Below are positions 10,665 to 22,600 of a DNA stretch of 64,000 nt, in pieces; positions within the stretch are counted from its first letter, which is position 1, and the number at the start of each line of letters is the position of its first letter. The position numbers and the translations under genes are program-made. The notes under the pieces were generated by a model that had not been told where the DNA came from, did not search any database, and worked only from the letters and a program-made list of their open reading frames with translations. Source of the stretch: Trifolium pratense (lineage: Eukaryota; Streptophyta; Magnoliopsida; Fabales; Fabaceae); NCBI RefSeq assembly GCF_020283565.1, contig NC_060060.1:42284001-42348000 (forward strand), written 5' to 3'.

Positions 10665-13600
10665 TTACAGCCCGGAATCTGATTTCATTGTCTGGACTGG
10701 TGGAGCTGTAACTACTGCCAGCTTCATATCTGTAGCTTCAGAATCCCCAGCTCGTTCTCGTATTTCACGGTACTCTTGACAAATGGCACACAGATGACAG
10801 CAACAATGGGTAACAAAATCTCCACACGGTGCTTCCTTAGAAAAAGAAGAAAAAAATATCATTATGCATCGCATGATTGCAAAGTTTCTTTTCACTATTA
10901 TTACATCTACAAATTTTAGGTGAGGAAATTCATATGAAGTGCTAAAATTTCTCTATTAAAGGCAAATACTTTAGGCGAAGACCAGTTGAGAAATGTTCCA
11001 CTGTATCGGGAACGCTTTCAAGAGAAATTTGCATTCCCTAAAGTCTGAGAACTTCCCTTGAACTACTTAAAAGGATTCTGAATTATGAATGAAGAGCATG
11101 TCCTACATGTACATTTCGTTTTTCTTCTAAATAAGCATGAACAACTGTACTTCAAAAACATCCTTCAACGTACATTATCTAACTCTGCAACATGACAGAT
11201 ATACTCTATTTTGTGAAAATTGGTGGTATAGACCAATGTAGTCAGGTTCTCGCACCGGGTCTTAGGTTCTTACGATCCTACGAGCTCGTGAAGGCCAAAC
11301 GAGCTTAGAACCCATGTAGGTTCCTTTTTTGACCTGTCTGTAGTCAGGTTCTCGCACCGGGTCATAGGTTCTTACGATCCCAAAGGTTTTTCTTTACCTG
11401 AGCTCTAGACGGCGTCGTTGTGAACCTCGACGGCGGTTAGTGTATGTTTGTTCTCACTCCTTTCTCACTTTGGTTCATTCCTCTCTCACTTTCAACCATC
11501 TCTTTCGCTCAAACCTCTGTCCTACATGAAACCCCTCGGTTTTCATTTTGTTTTTTTAACCTTGTTGTTGCTTCTTCCAACCCTCTGTTATGAATTTATG
11601 AAGATTTGGAATGATCTCTATGAAATATTAATTAATTATGTTTATTTTGTTTATGTATTATATATTTTGTGTGTTTATGTGTATATGTATATATATGTGA
11701 AGTTACAATTTTACCCTTAGTAGGATCTTACGAATCCAGCTACGATCTCGATCTTACAATTCTCAACCAGCCTACCGATCCTACGTAGGATCTCGAACCT
11801 AACTACATTGGTTATGAACATTTGGAATGATATTTATGAAATATTAATTAAGTTTATTGTGTTCATGTATTATTATTATTATTATTTTGTGGTTCTGTGT
11901 ATATGTATATATGTGAAGTTACCATTTTACCCTTAAGTAGGTTCTTACGAATCGAGCTACGATCCCGACCTTACGACCCTCCACCAGCCTACCGATCCTA
12001 CGTAGGATCCCGAACCTGGCTACATTGGTATAGACATCAAGGTTGATCTCATTTCTTTCGTTTTTATCTCATCTAAATTTTAGACATGTTTTAAATTCAC
12101 TGGTCTCAAATGACGTGCAAGGATCAAGGTTGCTACATGCTGTTTATAGGAAGTGAAAAGCTAGGGATTTCTTGCTATTTCCCTATTACCATATCTAAAC
12201 AGTTGTTTTATCATTAGAAAGTGTCTAAAGTTTTTTCGGAATGGAAAATAGAAGGAAAAAGTGAAAAACCATGTTATAAAACTTGATGTAAAGCATGATT
12301 GTAATATATTACCGGCAAATTATACTTTGATCTTAAGATCCCGCGGTAGCCACAAGCATAACACGAAACAAGGCATCCAGGTAATCCCCAAAACAGGCCG
12401 TCGGTTAATAAGCAGCAGGCTGTATTAAAAAGACTCCACAATATAAAATGGGTAACACATGATCCCATGAACGTGCCAGAACCCAGAAATTCTGCATTCT
12501 TCCCAAAAACGTAGCAAGGACAAAGACAACCTATACAGCCTGCACAGATGCCAAAAGTTTGTAACCAATCTATTCAGTAGCAAGTTTATCAAAAAAGAAC
12601 AAAACAAACATTTTGTAACATAAAGGAAAAAGAAAAAAAAGAGCTTGTTTTACCAAAATTTTAATGTTTTAATCAACAAGCTAAAAAAACATTTTACAAT
12701 TAAGGGGTTAAATATTGATTCATTTTGTTTAATCCATGCCTTCGTATGTACATAAAATAACTGCTGATATGAGTAGGGGAATAAAGTTATTAAAAAAAAT
12801 TAGCCACTGACCATAAATTCATTCAATGAGTTAAGAATTCACGTAGTTGATAAAGTTTAACGCAAGATAAAGGCCAAAGTTTATCAAAAGCCAGTGCCAA
12901 AAATTCAGAACTTCTTGTTATAATCCTCATTATCAAGGCAGTCAAAATATTGATCCTACTGGTAAGATCACGTGCAATCGGAGATTTTACACATAAGATC
13001 GGTGGGATAGGATATTTTCCCACACCACCTATCCTAAAAATAGCATTTTGAGTGGTGTGACGGCACACATTCCTTTTGATTTTGCTGTGGGGTCTATGGC
13101 AGCCAGTCTCCCAATTCATCTTCAAAGGACTGATTCCATAACTACTACAACTTGTGACCCACAACTTCAATTCCATTTTCTTTTTTGTTATTAAGATATA
13201 CATTATAAAGTAGTTTCAATTTTCAACCAACCAATGAACTTATCCGCTCATATATCTATCTAATATACGAAAATTCTTCTCCTAAAGATATGTATTGAAA
13301 TTTCACACATCTGATTCCCGGCATTTTCTACCTACTACATTCATGCAATCTTGCACAAGCTATTTTAGTTAATATTCTTAAGATAGTTAACACAATAACA
13401 CGATTATCCATCTATCTAATCTAGGAAATTTTTCTCATAAAGATACATGATGAAATTTCACACATGCTCCATACTAGTTAAAACTTAAAATTCCCGTCAT
13501 TTTCTTCCTAAATGCGCACGAGGTCTATATTAGTTAATATTCTTAAAAACAGTGATACTTAACAGATTTAGGATTAAAAGAAGAACAAGAACACAAGCAA

Positions 13601-13888
13601 ATATTCTCAATCAAACAAACAAACAAACAAGAAGCACCTTTGGTATTAAATGAGTGTGACAGACAGGATAAAAGGAAGTAGCATACAGCTTGGCATATCA
13701 TCGCAACAAGCACAGATTCCAGAAGACCATTGAGCCTGCTGCTGCTGCTGCTGCATTTGGTTGGATTCATTGCTGCTGCTGCTGCTGCTCCTACTACCAT
13801 GATGCAAGGGGACACTCATTTCCTCCGAATCGGATTGCCCCAATGGAATGTATGCAGGTGGCACATAACCACCTTGGTTCTTCTTCAT
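10665..13888 (-). CDS. PLAC8 (cys-rich, PCR/FWL-like) family membrane protein
   Basis: Three coding exons: 13888-13687, 12539-12313 and 10835-10665 (stop included). They total 600 nt, or 199 residues, with frames joined through C|C and P|E. The N-terminus carries VPPAYIPLGQSDSEE, then Ser6 and Gln6 runs, then QWSSGICACCDD. Exon 2 begins with the PLAC8 signature CCIGCLCPC and the hydrophobic segments FILWSLFNTACCLLT and LFWGLPGCLVSCYACGY. Exon 3 is EAPCGDFVTHCCCHLCAICQEYREI. It matches my memory of At4g23470. Relatives act in metal transport or cell-size control, but the role of this subgroup is not settled. A 5' UTR intron is likely (acceptor near 13920, donor near 14262). Intron 2 (about 1.5 kb) holds a hAT-like element. 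Confidence 0.9.
11234..12027. mobile_element. hAT-like non-autonomous DNA element in a PLAC8 intron
   Basis: It is flanked by an 8-bp direct repeat GTATAGAC at 11226-11233 and 12028-12035. The termini are inverted: CAATGTAGTCAGGTTC at the left and the complement of CAATGTAGCCAGGTTC at the right. An 8-bp target duplication fits hAT. Both ends are internally duplicated: TCAGGTTCTCGCACCGGGTC occurs at about 11242 and 11344 with one mismatch, and a right-hand block of about 215 bp (TTTGGAATGAT to GAACCTRRCTACATTGG) occurs twice, at about 11604-11812 and 11819-12028. No transposase is visible. Confidence 0.75.
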
Positions 13889-15089
13889 ATTGCAACAATA
13901 ATGAAATTGTTTCTTTCTACAAAACAAAAACAAATAATTCTTAGTTATTATTACAACAATGGAAAAAGAAAAGAAAAAACTTTTTCAGATTAATTACTTA
14001 CAAGCAATTATTATCAAACACAAAATCATGAAACCCATAAATCTGAAAAAAATGAAATTTAACCAAACCAAGCTGAAATTAAAATCTTGATAATGTTTTT
14101 TTTTGCTGATAAATGCGAAATTATCAAACACACGATCTTGAAATCAAATGGATTGGAAATTAAATTAAGCGAAACCAAGGTGAAATTAAAATGTTGATAA
14201 TTAATTAATGTTACATAAAAGAAGAATCGATGATAAAAGCATAGTAAATGAGATTGATTAACCTTGAATTGAATGGATGGTTTAGGATGATGAAGAACGA
14301 AGAATGACTGAGTTTTCTTTTGTTTTTGACAAAATCTTTCTCCGTTTCTAAAATCAATCTTTTCTATTCAATACATACATTTTCAGGGATAAATATTAGT
14401 AGTATTTATTTAATTGTTTATTTTAAATAATATGTACTATTATGTGTGTTTAAATAAATTTGTTTACTATTGTTAAAAATAAAAAAATTGTTTACTTTTG
14501 TCAATTTTTTTTTTACAGTGGGTATTTGATGACTTGGCGCAATCGCAACTCTTTATGCTTCTCTAATACTTCGATCTTTAACTATCGTCTTGCTATGGAA
14601 ACTTGCAATTTGACTTGCACCTTCTTTTCTTGCTTCTAAAACTCTAATATCGCGAGACTTGTGGATAGACAGGTCAAATGAAACTCCTTCAATCAACTTT
14701 TTACTTTTTGAACGTTGATGGCAATCATATCGGTGACCCTATTTGACTCGGTTTTGGAGGACTTATTCATTACACTTTCGGAGCTTGGATCATAGGCTTC
14801 TCTAGGTTCCTTTTCGAATTTTATGATATCCAACATGCTGAACTACATGTGATTCACCAAAGGTTGTTATTGCCTAATCGACTTCAATACTAGAACATTA
14901 GCCATTATACAGACTAGCGATCTCGCTAGAATTGGTGGGAGGACCACAGTTTAATCCCCACAAATGCGATTGAAAATGACTGAAATCATTTGATGTCATA
15001 ACTGATCTCCAAAACCAGATTATACAGTTCGGAATACCGGATACAAGTGGTGGAAAAGAAAGAAAAAAAAAAGTAAGAGTACTATACTA
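13889..15089. other. PLAC8 5' UTR/promoter and a LINE RNase H scrap
   Basis: The left part, to about 14300, should hold the PLAC8 5' UTR with a probable UTR intron. The rest, from about 14520, is intergenic and includes the RNase H remnant listed separately. No other gene is seen. Confidence 0.45.
14705..14880 (+). mobile_element. LINE-type RNase H domain fragment
   Basis: One frame reads NVDGNHIGDPI, a stop (TGA), LGFGGLIHYTFGAWIIGFS, then IQHAELHVIHQRL. This has the DG...GFGG...GAWIxGFS...AEL layout of the RNase H domain in plant LINE polyproteins. It is a short broken fragment with no tail or target duplication that I can define. Confidence 0.65.
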
Positions 15090-15348
15090 CTCCCTCCGTC
15101 CCGAAAAGAATGACCCAGTTGACCGAAACACGCATGCCAATGCATAACTTTGGTGACTAATATTTTTAATTGTATAATAGTAAAAATTATAAAAAATTGA
15201 TATTTTGAAAATACTCATCGAGACGAATCTAACAACATCTTATATGTTAATATTTATTTTTATTTATTAGTAGAAAAATATGGTCAAAACAATATATATG
15301 AATAGTGCATATATTCAAAATGGGTCATTCTTTTTGGGACAGAGTGAG
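15090..15348. mobile_element. Stowaway-type MITE
   Basis: 259 bp flanked by TA dinucleotides (15088-15089 and 15349-15350). The inverted ends are CTCCCTCCGTCCCGAAAAGA at the left and TCTTTTTGGGACAGAGTGAG at the right, and both extend inward into AATGACCCA/TGGGTCATT. This is the classic Stowaway (Tc1/mariner MITE) form. It lies about 160 bp upstream of the DAC-like start codon. Confidence 0.85.
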
Positions 15349-15506
15349 TATACTGTTAAGTGTACTGTGACCAGTATTTGTGTATTCTACGTTTGGTTTT
15401 CCAAAGAACAAATTTTCGGTGCCTTTTGTCTCTACTTTGACTCACTTCAATCAAATCAAATTGAGCTCAAAACTAGTAAGACACAAAAACCTCGTACCTC
15501 ATACCC

Positions 15507-18103
15507 ATGAATTCTTGTTCTTGTTCTTCAACTATGATCCTCTTCGATTCACGCCCTTGTTTCAAATTCAAACCATTTCTCACCAATTCACCTTCCTCCT
15601 TCGTAATCAAACACAAACCCAACTTCAAATTCAAAAGCGATCATAGACAAAGTTCCTGCAAAGCAGTATTCGCCGATGATGCACCGTTCGCCGCCGCAAT
15701 CGGTGCTTGTATGCTCACTTCATTAGTTTTTCCAGTACCTGTCGCCACCGAAGAAGAGGAAGAATCTGCAATCACTTCAACTGATACAAGGTTGGCAGTT
15801 ATGGGGATAATGAGTTTCATACCTTATTTTAATTGGCTTGTAAGTAAAAGTTTTTTTTTTTTGCAATTTGTTGTTCATATTCACTTACCCTTTTGCAACA
15901 AGTTTGAATTTTTGTTGATTATTTGATTAATTGTAGAGTTGGGTTTTTGCTTGGCTTGATACTGGTAATCGACGTTATGCTGTTTACTCACTTGTTTATT
16001 TGGCTCCTTACCTCAGGTAGTATTTCTATTCTTTATGAGAAATGATCAATTTTTTTATGTCAGACACTATCACTTGATTTATCTATTGCTTTGTACTCGG
16101 AAGATTAAAAATCTTTCAATTTTTTTTATGAGAAATGATCAATTTTTTTTAAAATACAGAAGATAAAAAAAAACTATGAAGTAAGACACGGACATGACAC
16201 TAACACGTCGACACTGATAACTGACACGTCGGCACCGATAATAATTTGAGAAAATGACACAATTCAATGAATTATAAGTGTCGGTGTCTGACACCCGGAC
16301 ATGCCAAATCCGAGGAGTGTCTGTGCTTCATAGAGATTAACAGGTACTAGTAAGAGAGGTAGAGATGGAGATTAACACATACAATGTCATATATTGTGTC
16401 TGCATTTTGATGTACCTTTATTATCTGCTTTCATTTTTCTTACAATTGCAGTCTCAGTGTTTGATCTTTTTTGTCCTACTTATCCCATGCTGATGTGGAC
16501 TGGTGATTTGATTCCTTAACTGTTTTTTTGTGTTTGTTTGGATTGCATTGTAAACTGAATTTTGTTTTCCTATTTGGTTAATGAAACATTTGGGACATTA
16601 GCTGTAAAAATCTATATCTCATTGTGTTTGTTTGGTGCTAGTTTTCTTGGGAGATCCTTTTCATTTATGGAAATGGATTCCCTTCAATTGCTTTTGATTG
16701 CAATTGTGAATTGTGATCATGATTGTTCACAAATTTGTACGATAAAAATTGATTTGACAAATTTATGATGAGTGCAGCCATCGTGAAGTGTGCATATTCT
16801 TCCGACTGTGTGACAGTAAGATTTTTTTACTGCATGGAATCCGAGATTTTCATTTATGTGCCAAAAAAGCCAAGTTACTTTTTTATTACTACATTCTAGT
16901 ATAAGTTCAAGTTTTTATACCTTTCATTTTATGCGTGATGACTGAAGAATAATAGGCCAAGTTTCTTCTTGCCTTCACCCGAAGAGTATTTGAATTTAAT
17001 GTGTAAATAAATGGGTTTTTACTTGTATTTGTGACATGTGATGTATTGATTCACTTTCAGGTCAAATCTATCAATTTCGCCCGAGGATAGCTGGTTGCCA
17101 GTTGCTAGCATTCTCTTCTGCATTGTTCACATTCAGGTTTAAGCTTAGCTTATCACACTGTTTTTGTAGTTACATTTCCCTTGCTATGCTCATTTACAAG
17201 TATTGGTATTTTCTACTTTTGAACTTTGATTAGCTGATGTATTCTTTTTTTTTTTTTTACAATAAAATTCATTCATTCATATGTTAAAATAGCAACAATA
17301 CAAGAGATGGAGATAGCTAAATACTCACTAAAGATACATATAAAACTTTCATCCGACAATATAGCGTTAACAAACCAAAATCTAAATCTTAACAACCTGA
17401 CTAAATTCTTCAACATATGACCGAAGGTCAATAGTAATTTGAGATCCACAGTCTTTGATGGCATCCAACTCCGGAAAAAAGATATTTGCACATGTTCGCG
17501 CAAAAAATCGACTATATTTGGTCTCTGAGATGACCGATCCTAGTTGGTATATGATTAGCTGATGTATTGCTTAACTGAAAGAAACAAAAAAATTCTTACT
17601 GCTTGATCATGAGACTTGAAAATATTAAGTATCAAGCTGTTTGTCTAAGACCAATCCTTTTGAAGTGAAGCTTTTATTGTTTTGGAACTCTTGGTAATGT
17701 TGGAATAATGTACATTGCAGCTGGAAGCAAGCTTAAGAAATGGAGATATTCAGGGGTTTCAACTATTTAGGAACGTACTGGGTCAGCAGTCATCAAGTAC
17801 GAAGAAGAAAAACCATTTGAATCGGCATCAAGAAATGTCTAAGGTACTTTTCTCACTGTGTTAACTTAAAGTTAACTTAAAGTAGTGCATGATGTGTATT
17901 TCTGTCCATCAGTTAGATTTCATGGATCTCGATTGTTGTAAATTGTGATTTAGGGAAGCAAGGATGAAAATAAAAACCTACTATCTGCCGAAGAACAATC
18001 AAGAGACATTAGGGGTTGGGAAGATTCTCAAAGGCCTTTAGAACACCAACAACGCTTGAATGATGTCATAGATGGTGATGATGAAGAGAGGAACAAGCAA
18101 TAA
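15507..18103 (+). CDS. Plastid-targeted membrane protein, DAC-like (cytochrome b6f accumulation) candidate
   Basis: Five exons: 15507-15839, 15937-16016, 17061-17136, 17721-17843 and 17954-18103. They total 762 nt, or 253 residues. The N-terminus (MNSCSCSSTMILFDSRPCFK) is Ser-rich and basic like a transit peptide. It is followed by two to three hydrophobic segments: AAIGACMLTSLVFPVPV, LAVMGIMSFIPYFNWLSWVFAW and AVYSLVYLAPYL, then WLPVASILFCIVHIQLEASL. The charged tail ends in DGDDEERNKQ. From memory this layout fits At3g17930 (DAC, needed for cytochrome b6f accumulation in thylakoids), but I am not certain, so no symbol is given. Intron 3 carries a retroposed insertion with a 17-bp target duplication. 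Confidence 0.8.
16175..16345. repeat. Dispersed GACACTGACACG-type repeat, copy 1
   Basis: Runs of GACACGGACATGACACTAAC, CACGTCGACACTGATAACTG and GTGTCGGTGTCTGACACC end in GTGTCTGTGCTTCATAG, with an AATTTGAGAAAATGACACAATTCAATG core. Related copies occur at about 23620-23725, 47455-47540 and 48610-48785. It lies in intron 2 of the DAC-like gene. I recall this repeat as common in legume introns; it is probably a non-autonomous element. Confidence 0.65.
17244..17551 (-). mobile_element. Retroposed insertion (poly-A, 17-bp target duplication) in DAC-like intron 3
   Basis: A perfect 17-bp direct repeat, TGATTAGCTGATGTATT, flanks the insert at 17227-17243 and 17552-17568. Read on the minus strand the 308-bp insert ends in ATGAATGAATTTTATTGT followed by about 14 A residues. 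Long target duplication plus poly-A means LINE-type retroposition. The body has an open frame of about 76 codons (17273-17503) with no motif I recognise. It may be a 5'-truncated LINE 3' end or a retroposed transcript. Confidence 0.8.
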
Positions 18104-19647
18104 TCTAATAGATACGTGCATTTTCAGATCTTCAACATCAACGAAACGTGAAGATTCACACAAGTTTCATGTCTGTATGTAAACCTGTCTGATTAGTCTT
18201 TAATAAAGTATAGCTTGTTACCTGAATGTTGTTGTGTTATGATCATATATCCTTTTCATGGGTGGTGTTCAGCTCATATTAAAGGTGCCATTTTCATTTG
18301 CCTTGTAGTTAACCAGTTTTGTTTAACGAGATCAGCGGCGGAGGTTCACCAATTATTTTGCCAAGGCCAAAGTAATTAAATGATTTTGTAGGATTGAAAT
18401 TGGAAACCACCACTATGCAAAACACTGGAAGGCATGTGTTGTTGTTAATGTTGGCCGATTGAAAGTTTGAAACTATACTATATTAACTCACTCCTTAAAT
18501 CACTACAAACAACAAATTCCAGAAAAGGGGGCACATGTGTGAACATTTGTTTGAATATTGTGTGTAAATAATAAATTATCCAATCCTCCCTCGTCACTCC
18601 CTCCATTCAAGTTTTTACACCATGAACTTCTTTGTCGCCCCAAATGCATGCCTTACTCATCACCTCTGAACAACATTGCTTGACAATTTGGTTGCTACCA
18701 TACCTTCGTCGTCACCTCCCAACAACACCGGTAGCTCTGCCAACCCGACCATTTCTACCTCAAATATTCCATCCTCCACTAGCACCTTTAGCACCATCAA
18801 AGAAGCTCAAGGAGACCTATGCCACCCCTATCAGAGGCTGAGTCATCAAAGTTCCCCTCTTTTGTTCCCATCACTCTCACTTGACTAACAATTTTGTGAG
18901 CATTCTCTTTTAGTTTTTTGATCGTTTGAATAAATTTAACTATTGACATTTTTACTGGAGTTGGTGTTTCCTAGGAATGGGAATGTACTGGGTAGAGTAT
19001 AAAATCCCAATATTGAATTTGAGATGTAATTCAATCCAATTTCTTTATTTTAATTTTGATTTTTTTTATTAAAATATTTGATTTTATGTTTGTTTTGTTC
19101 AAATCCAACAATAAAACAATTTATTTTGAAACAACTTTTTGCTTTTAGTACCTCTATTTTTCATGTCATAATAAGATAGTTTCCTGGTATTGGGTAAAGA
19201 ACTTGGGAATTGGGAGATATAAGATATAAGGTGTTGAGTCGATCGTCATCCACTAACTTTGGCTATTTTAAAAACACGAATTAGAATTCTCTCTAGTGCT
19301 ACTGCTAAGAAGAAAATTAAAGAGCCAACAGAATAAGCTAGCACAACCATAGGTCTAATATTAAAGCTGCATGAAAACAGAAACAAGAAGCTTACATGCA
19401 TATGAACGCAGTTCATGTCTAGCTATTTATGTATAACAAAAGCTCTGGTTCCACACTCTTCAACAAGCATAAACCTGCAGGCTGCAGTGCAGTCTGTGCA
19501 CACTTTGAAGTTCAGCACAAAATATACACAAGCTATAATTACCACACACAACCACTTCAACTCGGCCGGTCACAAGTACTGCCCTTATTTATACGCACAC
19601 ATATACATATGATATATTATGTTCTAAAGGAAAGGGATAGTAGTAAA
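18104..19647. other. Intergenic; 3' regions of convergent genes
   Basis: Holds the 3' UTR of the DAC-like gene (AATAAAGT near 18201-18208) and that of the LEA gene. A Ser/Pro/Thr-rich frame of 69-70 codons at about 18632-18888 has no recognisable domain or supporting splice structure. Confidence 0.4.
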
Positions 19648-22600
19648 CTATTGAGGGTGAGTAGGGTGGGGCTTCTCCAAGTCCTCAAGACTGGAGGGAC
19701 GAAACCAAGCCTTTTCCTCCAGCACTGAACTTGCAGCAGCAGCACTTGCATCAGTGGAATGCTCTCCTGGGGGCCCAAATACACCAGTGTGTGGGTGTGG
19801 AGCCCAGTATTTGGTGGATTGAGTTGACTGGATCACATCATCAGGGACTGGCTCAGAGCGGATATGATCATCAGCGTTCTTGTCATACACTGAACTGTAT
19901 GCTGCCCTCCTGTATTCCAATAAAATTTCATCAACATTAGGATATTGTTTTCAATAAATTATTATATCATCATTGAAACATTTTGAAAGTTTAATACTAT
20001 ATACAATAAGAATAATGGGAACATTAGTGTAAAATGGAAATAACTAGGTTTAAACTAAGACTTCACTATACTCAAGCCTTATTACTAGACAAAATTGACC
20101 AATCACAGTGATTTTATATCATAATGTTAATCAATTTAAACAAAAGGAATAACCTTAAAAGTCTAAAAAAAAATAAAAAAAATAACCTTAAATTTTTTTA
20201 TTTTTTCCCAATCAAATAAAAATTATATTAAACCGTGTACTGCATCAAAAAACAAATCATCTTTTTTTTTTTTTTGGTTTATAAAAAACAAATCATCTTT
20301 GACTTAGAGATCATCACATGATAAACAATACTGTTAACGGCTGGGTATGAATAATAAATGAGTCATCCGCAACATGGCATATACAGATAAGATGGTTAGT
20401 TGTCAAGGCAAAGATTAGTGATCACGTGATGGGTATATATGACCTTAATAAGGTTTGGATTTGGACCACCCACCGGTCCACCAACTTTTCGCAATTAAAA
20501 ATTCTGCCCGCATTTTCCACGCTCTCATCTTTCCTGGCCCATCGATTTAGAACGAATAACACGAAGTTTAATTTTTTTAATATATAATTACCAATTAAAA
20601 TATTAAGTCAATTAACTTCTATTTTTTGGACAAAAACGACAATTAAGGTTTTAAATATATATTATTCTACATATTCTTTTTAACAGTTTGAAACAAATAT
20701 GCTTTATCTATATATAAAAAGAAATGTTTTTATATATCATAATTTTTAAAAACAAACTTATTTAAAAATCTTAATAAATACACATGGATAAGAAAGTCTT
20801 ACCTTTCATCCCATATATGACATTATTCGCACACATGTAATGTAACTATAAGAAAAAGATAGAGAGAGATACGTCTTAAACAACACCTTATCTAGATGAA
20901 AATGTGATTGTTAATAAAACTTACAATGCAAGCATATCACACCGCCGTGACCACCTTATCCCCACCGGCCCATCCCACCATCCCCATACATTTGATTGAA
21001 ACAAGATAAATAATTTTAAAATAGCTTATGGCCATAACCAACTGGTGGAGTTTCATTTAGGTAAATGAATTTTCAAACTCCAAGGGTTGAATGCTACAAG
21101 TTTATTGAGAGCATGGAACACGCGTCTTTGGAGTGCTTTGATGCATGCAAGTAAACAAATAAAACAAACAGGGCGGGCACTGGTACCATTACTGTTATTA
21201 ATTTGGTCAATGAACATATTTGATTTTAATATATACTAATAATCCTACTAATAATTTACTTATTTCATGTACATTGGCAAACAACTTATGGCACCTTTGA
21301 TGGACATTGTGCCTCCATTAAAGCTAGCCATTCAAAAATTAATTGATCACACGAATATGTATTCTAAAGATGTTCAAAAAGAAATAAAATTGTATATATT
21401 CCAGAATAAGCATATCACTTTTAAATAACATATATAAGCTATTCAATGTATGTTTACAATTTATAAATACAAATAACTACAAAATTTAGGTGTTTCTCGT
21501 ACGAGTTTACCTTACTTAAAAAAACCTTTTATAGTTATAATTACAAATTTTGAGAAAAGTATAGATCTGTCCATTAAAATTGTATATATGTAACTAAAGT
21601 GTAAAATAAAAAGCTACGGTGTAAACATATGCCTGTACCAATATTTGAGATTCACTCTTAATAACTTACTTTAAAATATAAAGTCAATAATATCAAATAT
21701 AGATTTTTGAACTAACAATATTTAGTTTCATCACTTTACTTATTTTACACGAAACCAATTTCAAAGATTGGAGTTATTATAAGAGAAAAATCATTCAGAA
21801 TAGACCCAAAATAAGGGAAAACATTTGAATTTAAATTTTTTTTACCAAAATTTGAATTTAATTTTTTAAAACTTCAAAGTTGAATATAGTTCAAAGTTGA
21901 ATATAGAGCATAGTCTACACTCGTTGGATGGGCTTAGAGGCTAGAGCCATAGTATATTTTTCAATCTTAGAAAAATTACTAAAAAAACCTCTAACAAACA
22001 GCAGCACGAAGAGAGTTTTGTTGATTCGTAAGGATTTGTTTGGTTGAGTGAAAAGAAATATGAAGAAATAAAATTACGAAAATCAATGAATGAACTTGGA
22101 CTAAAATGTGTCTAAATTCATTCAATAATTTTCGTAATTTTATTTTCTCTCATTTTCTTTATACTCAAACAAACGGACCATAAAAAATTCTGATCAGATA
22201 AAAACAAATTCCCATAGTCCCATCCCATGTGTAGCTAAAAAGCAATAAAGGAAATAACTTGGACCCCGCATGTATAGGTCTTATCCATAATAGTATACAT
22301 AATTTCCACGTTGGCAAAACTCTCAGGCCAAATAAGAAAATAACGGCTGTCTACCAATAAGATTTTTTATCCATGTTGACTAAGTGAGGTCAAAAATTGA
22401 CATTTAGCTGTAATAAAAAAAAAGTCTTATAAATTTTCAATGCGTTGACTTTACGCATTTTCATAAAAATTCTATAAAAAACTTACTATTTAAGGGCTTA
22501 AAGAGTACCTCGAGGGCACTATTTAGCATTTGCCTAAAAAAAAATTGACATTTAACTTTGTGATTGTGAACTAAATCGCTTGCAAGAAAAAAAAATGCGG

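Noticed and set aside
13543..13993. Several frames over the PLAC8 first exon on both strands
   Set aside because: They arise from the CAG/CTG repeats read in other frames; only the MKKNQGGYVPPAYIPLG frame joins correctly to the later exons.
18632..18888. Overlapping Ser/Pro/Thr-rich frames of about 70 codons
   Set aside because: No recognisable domain, no splice partners and biased composition; treated as chance frames or an unrecognised decayed element.
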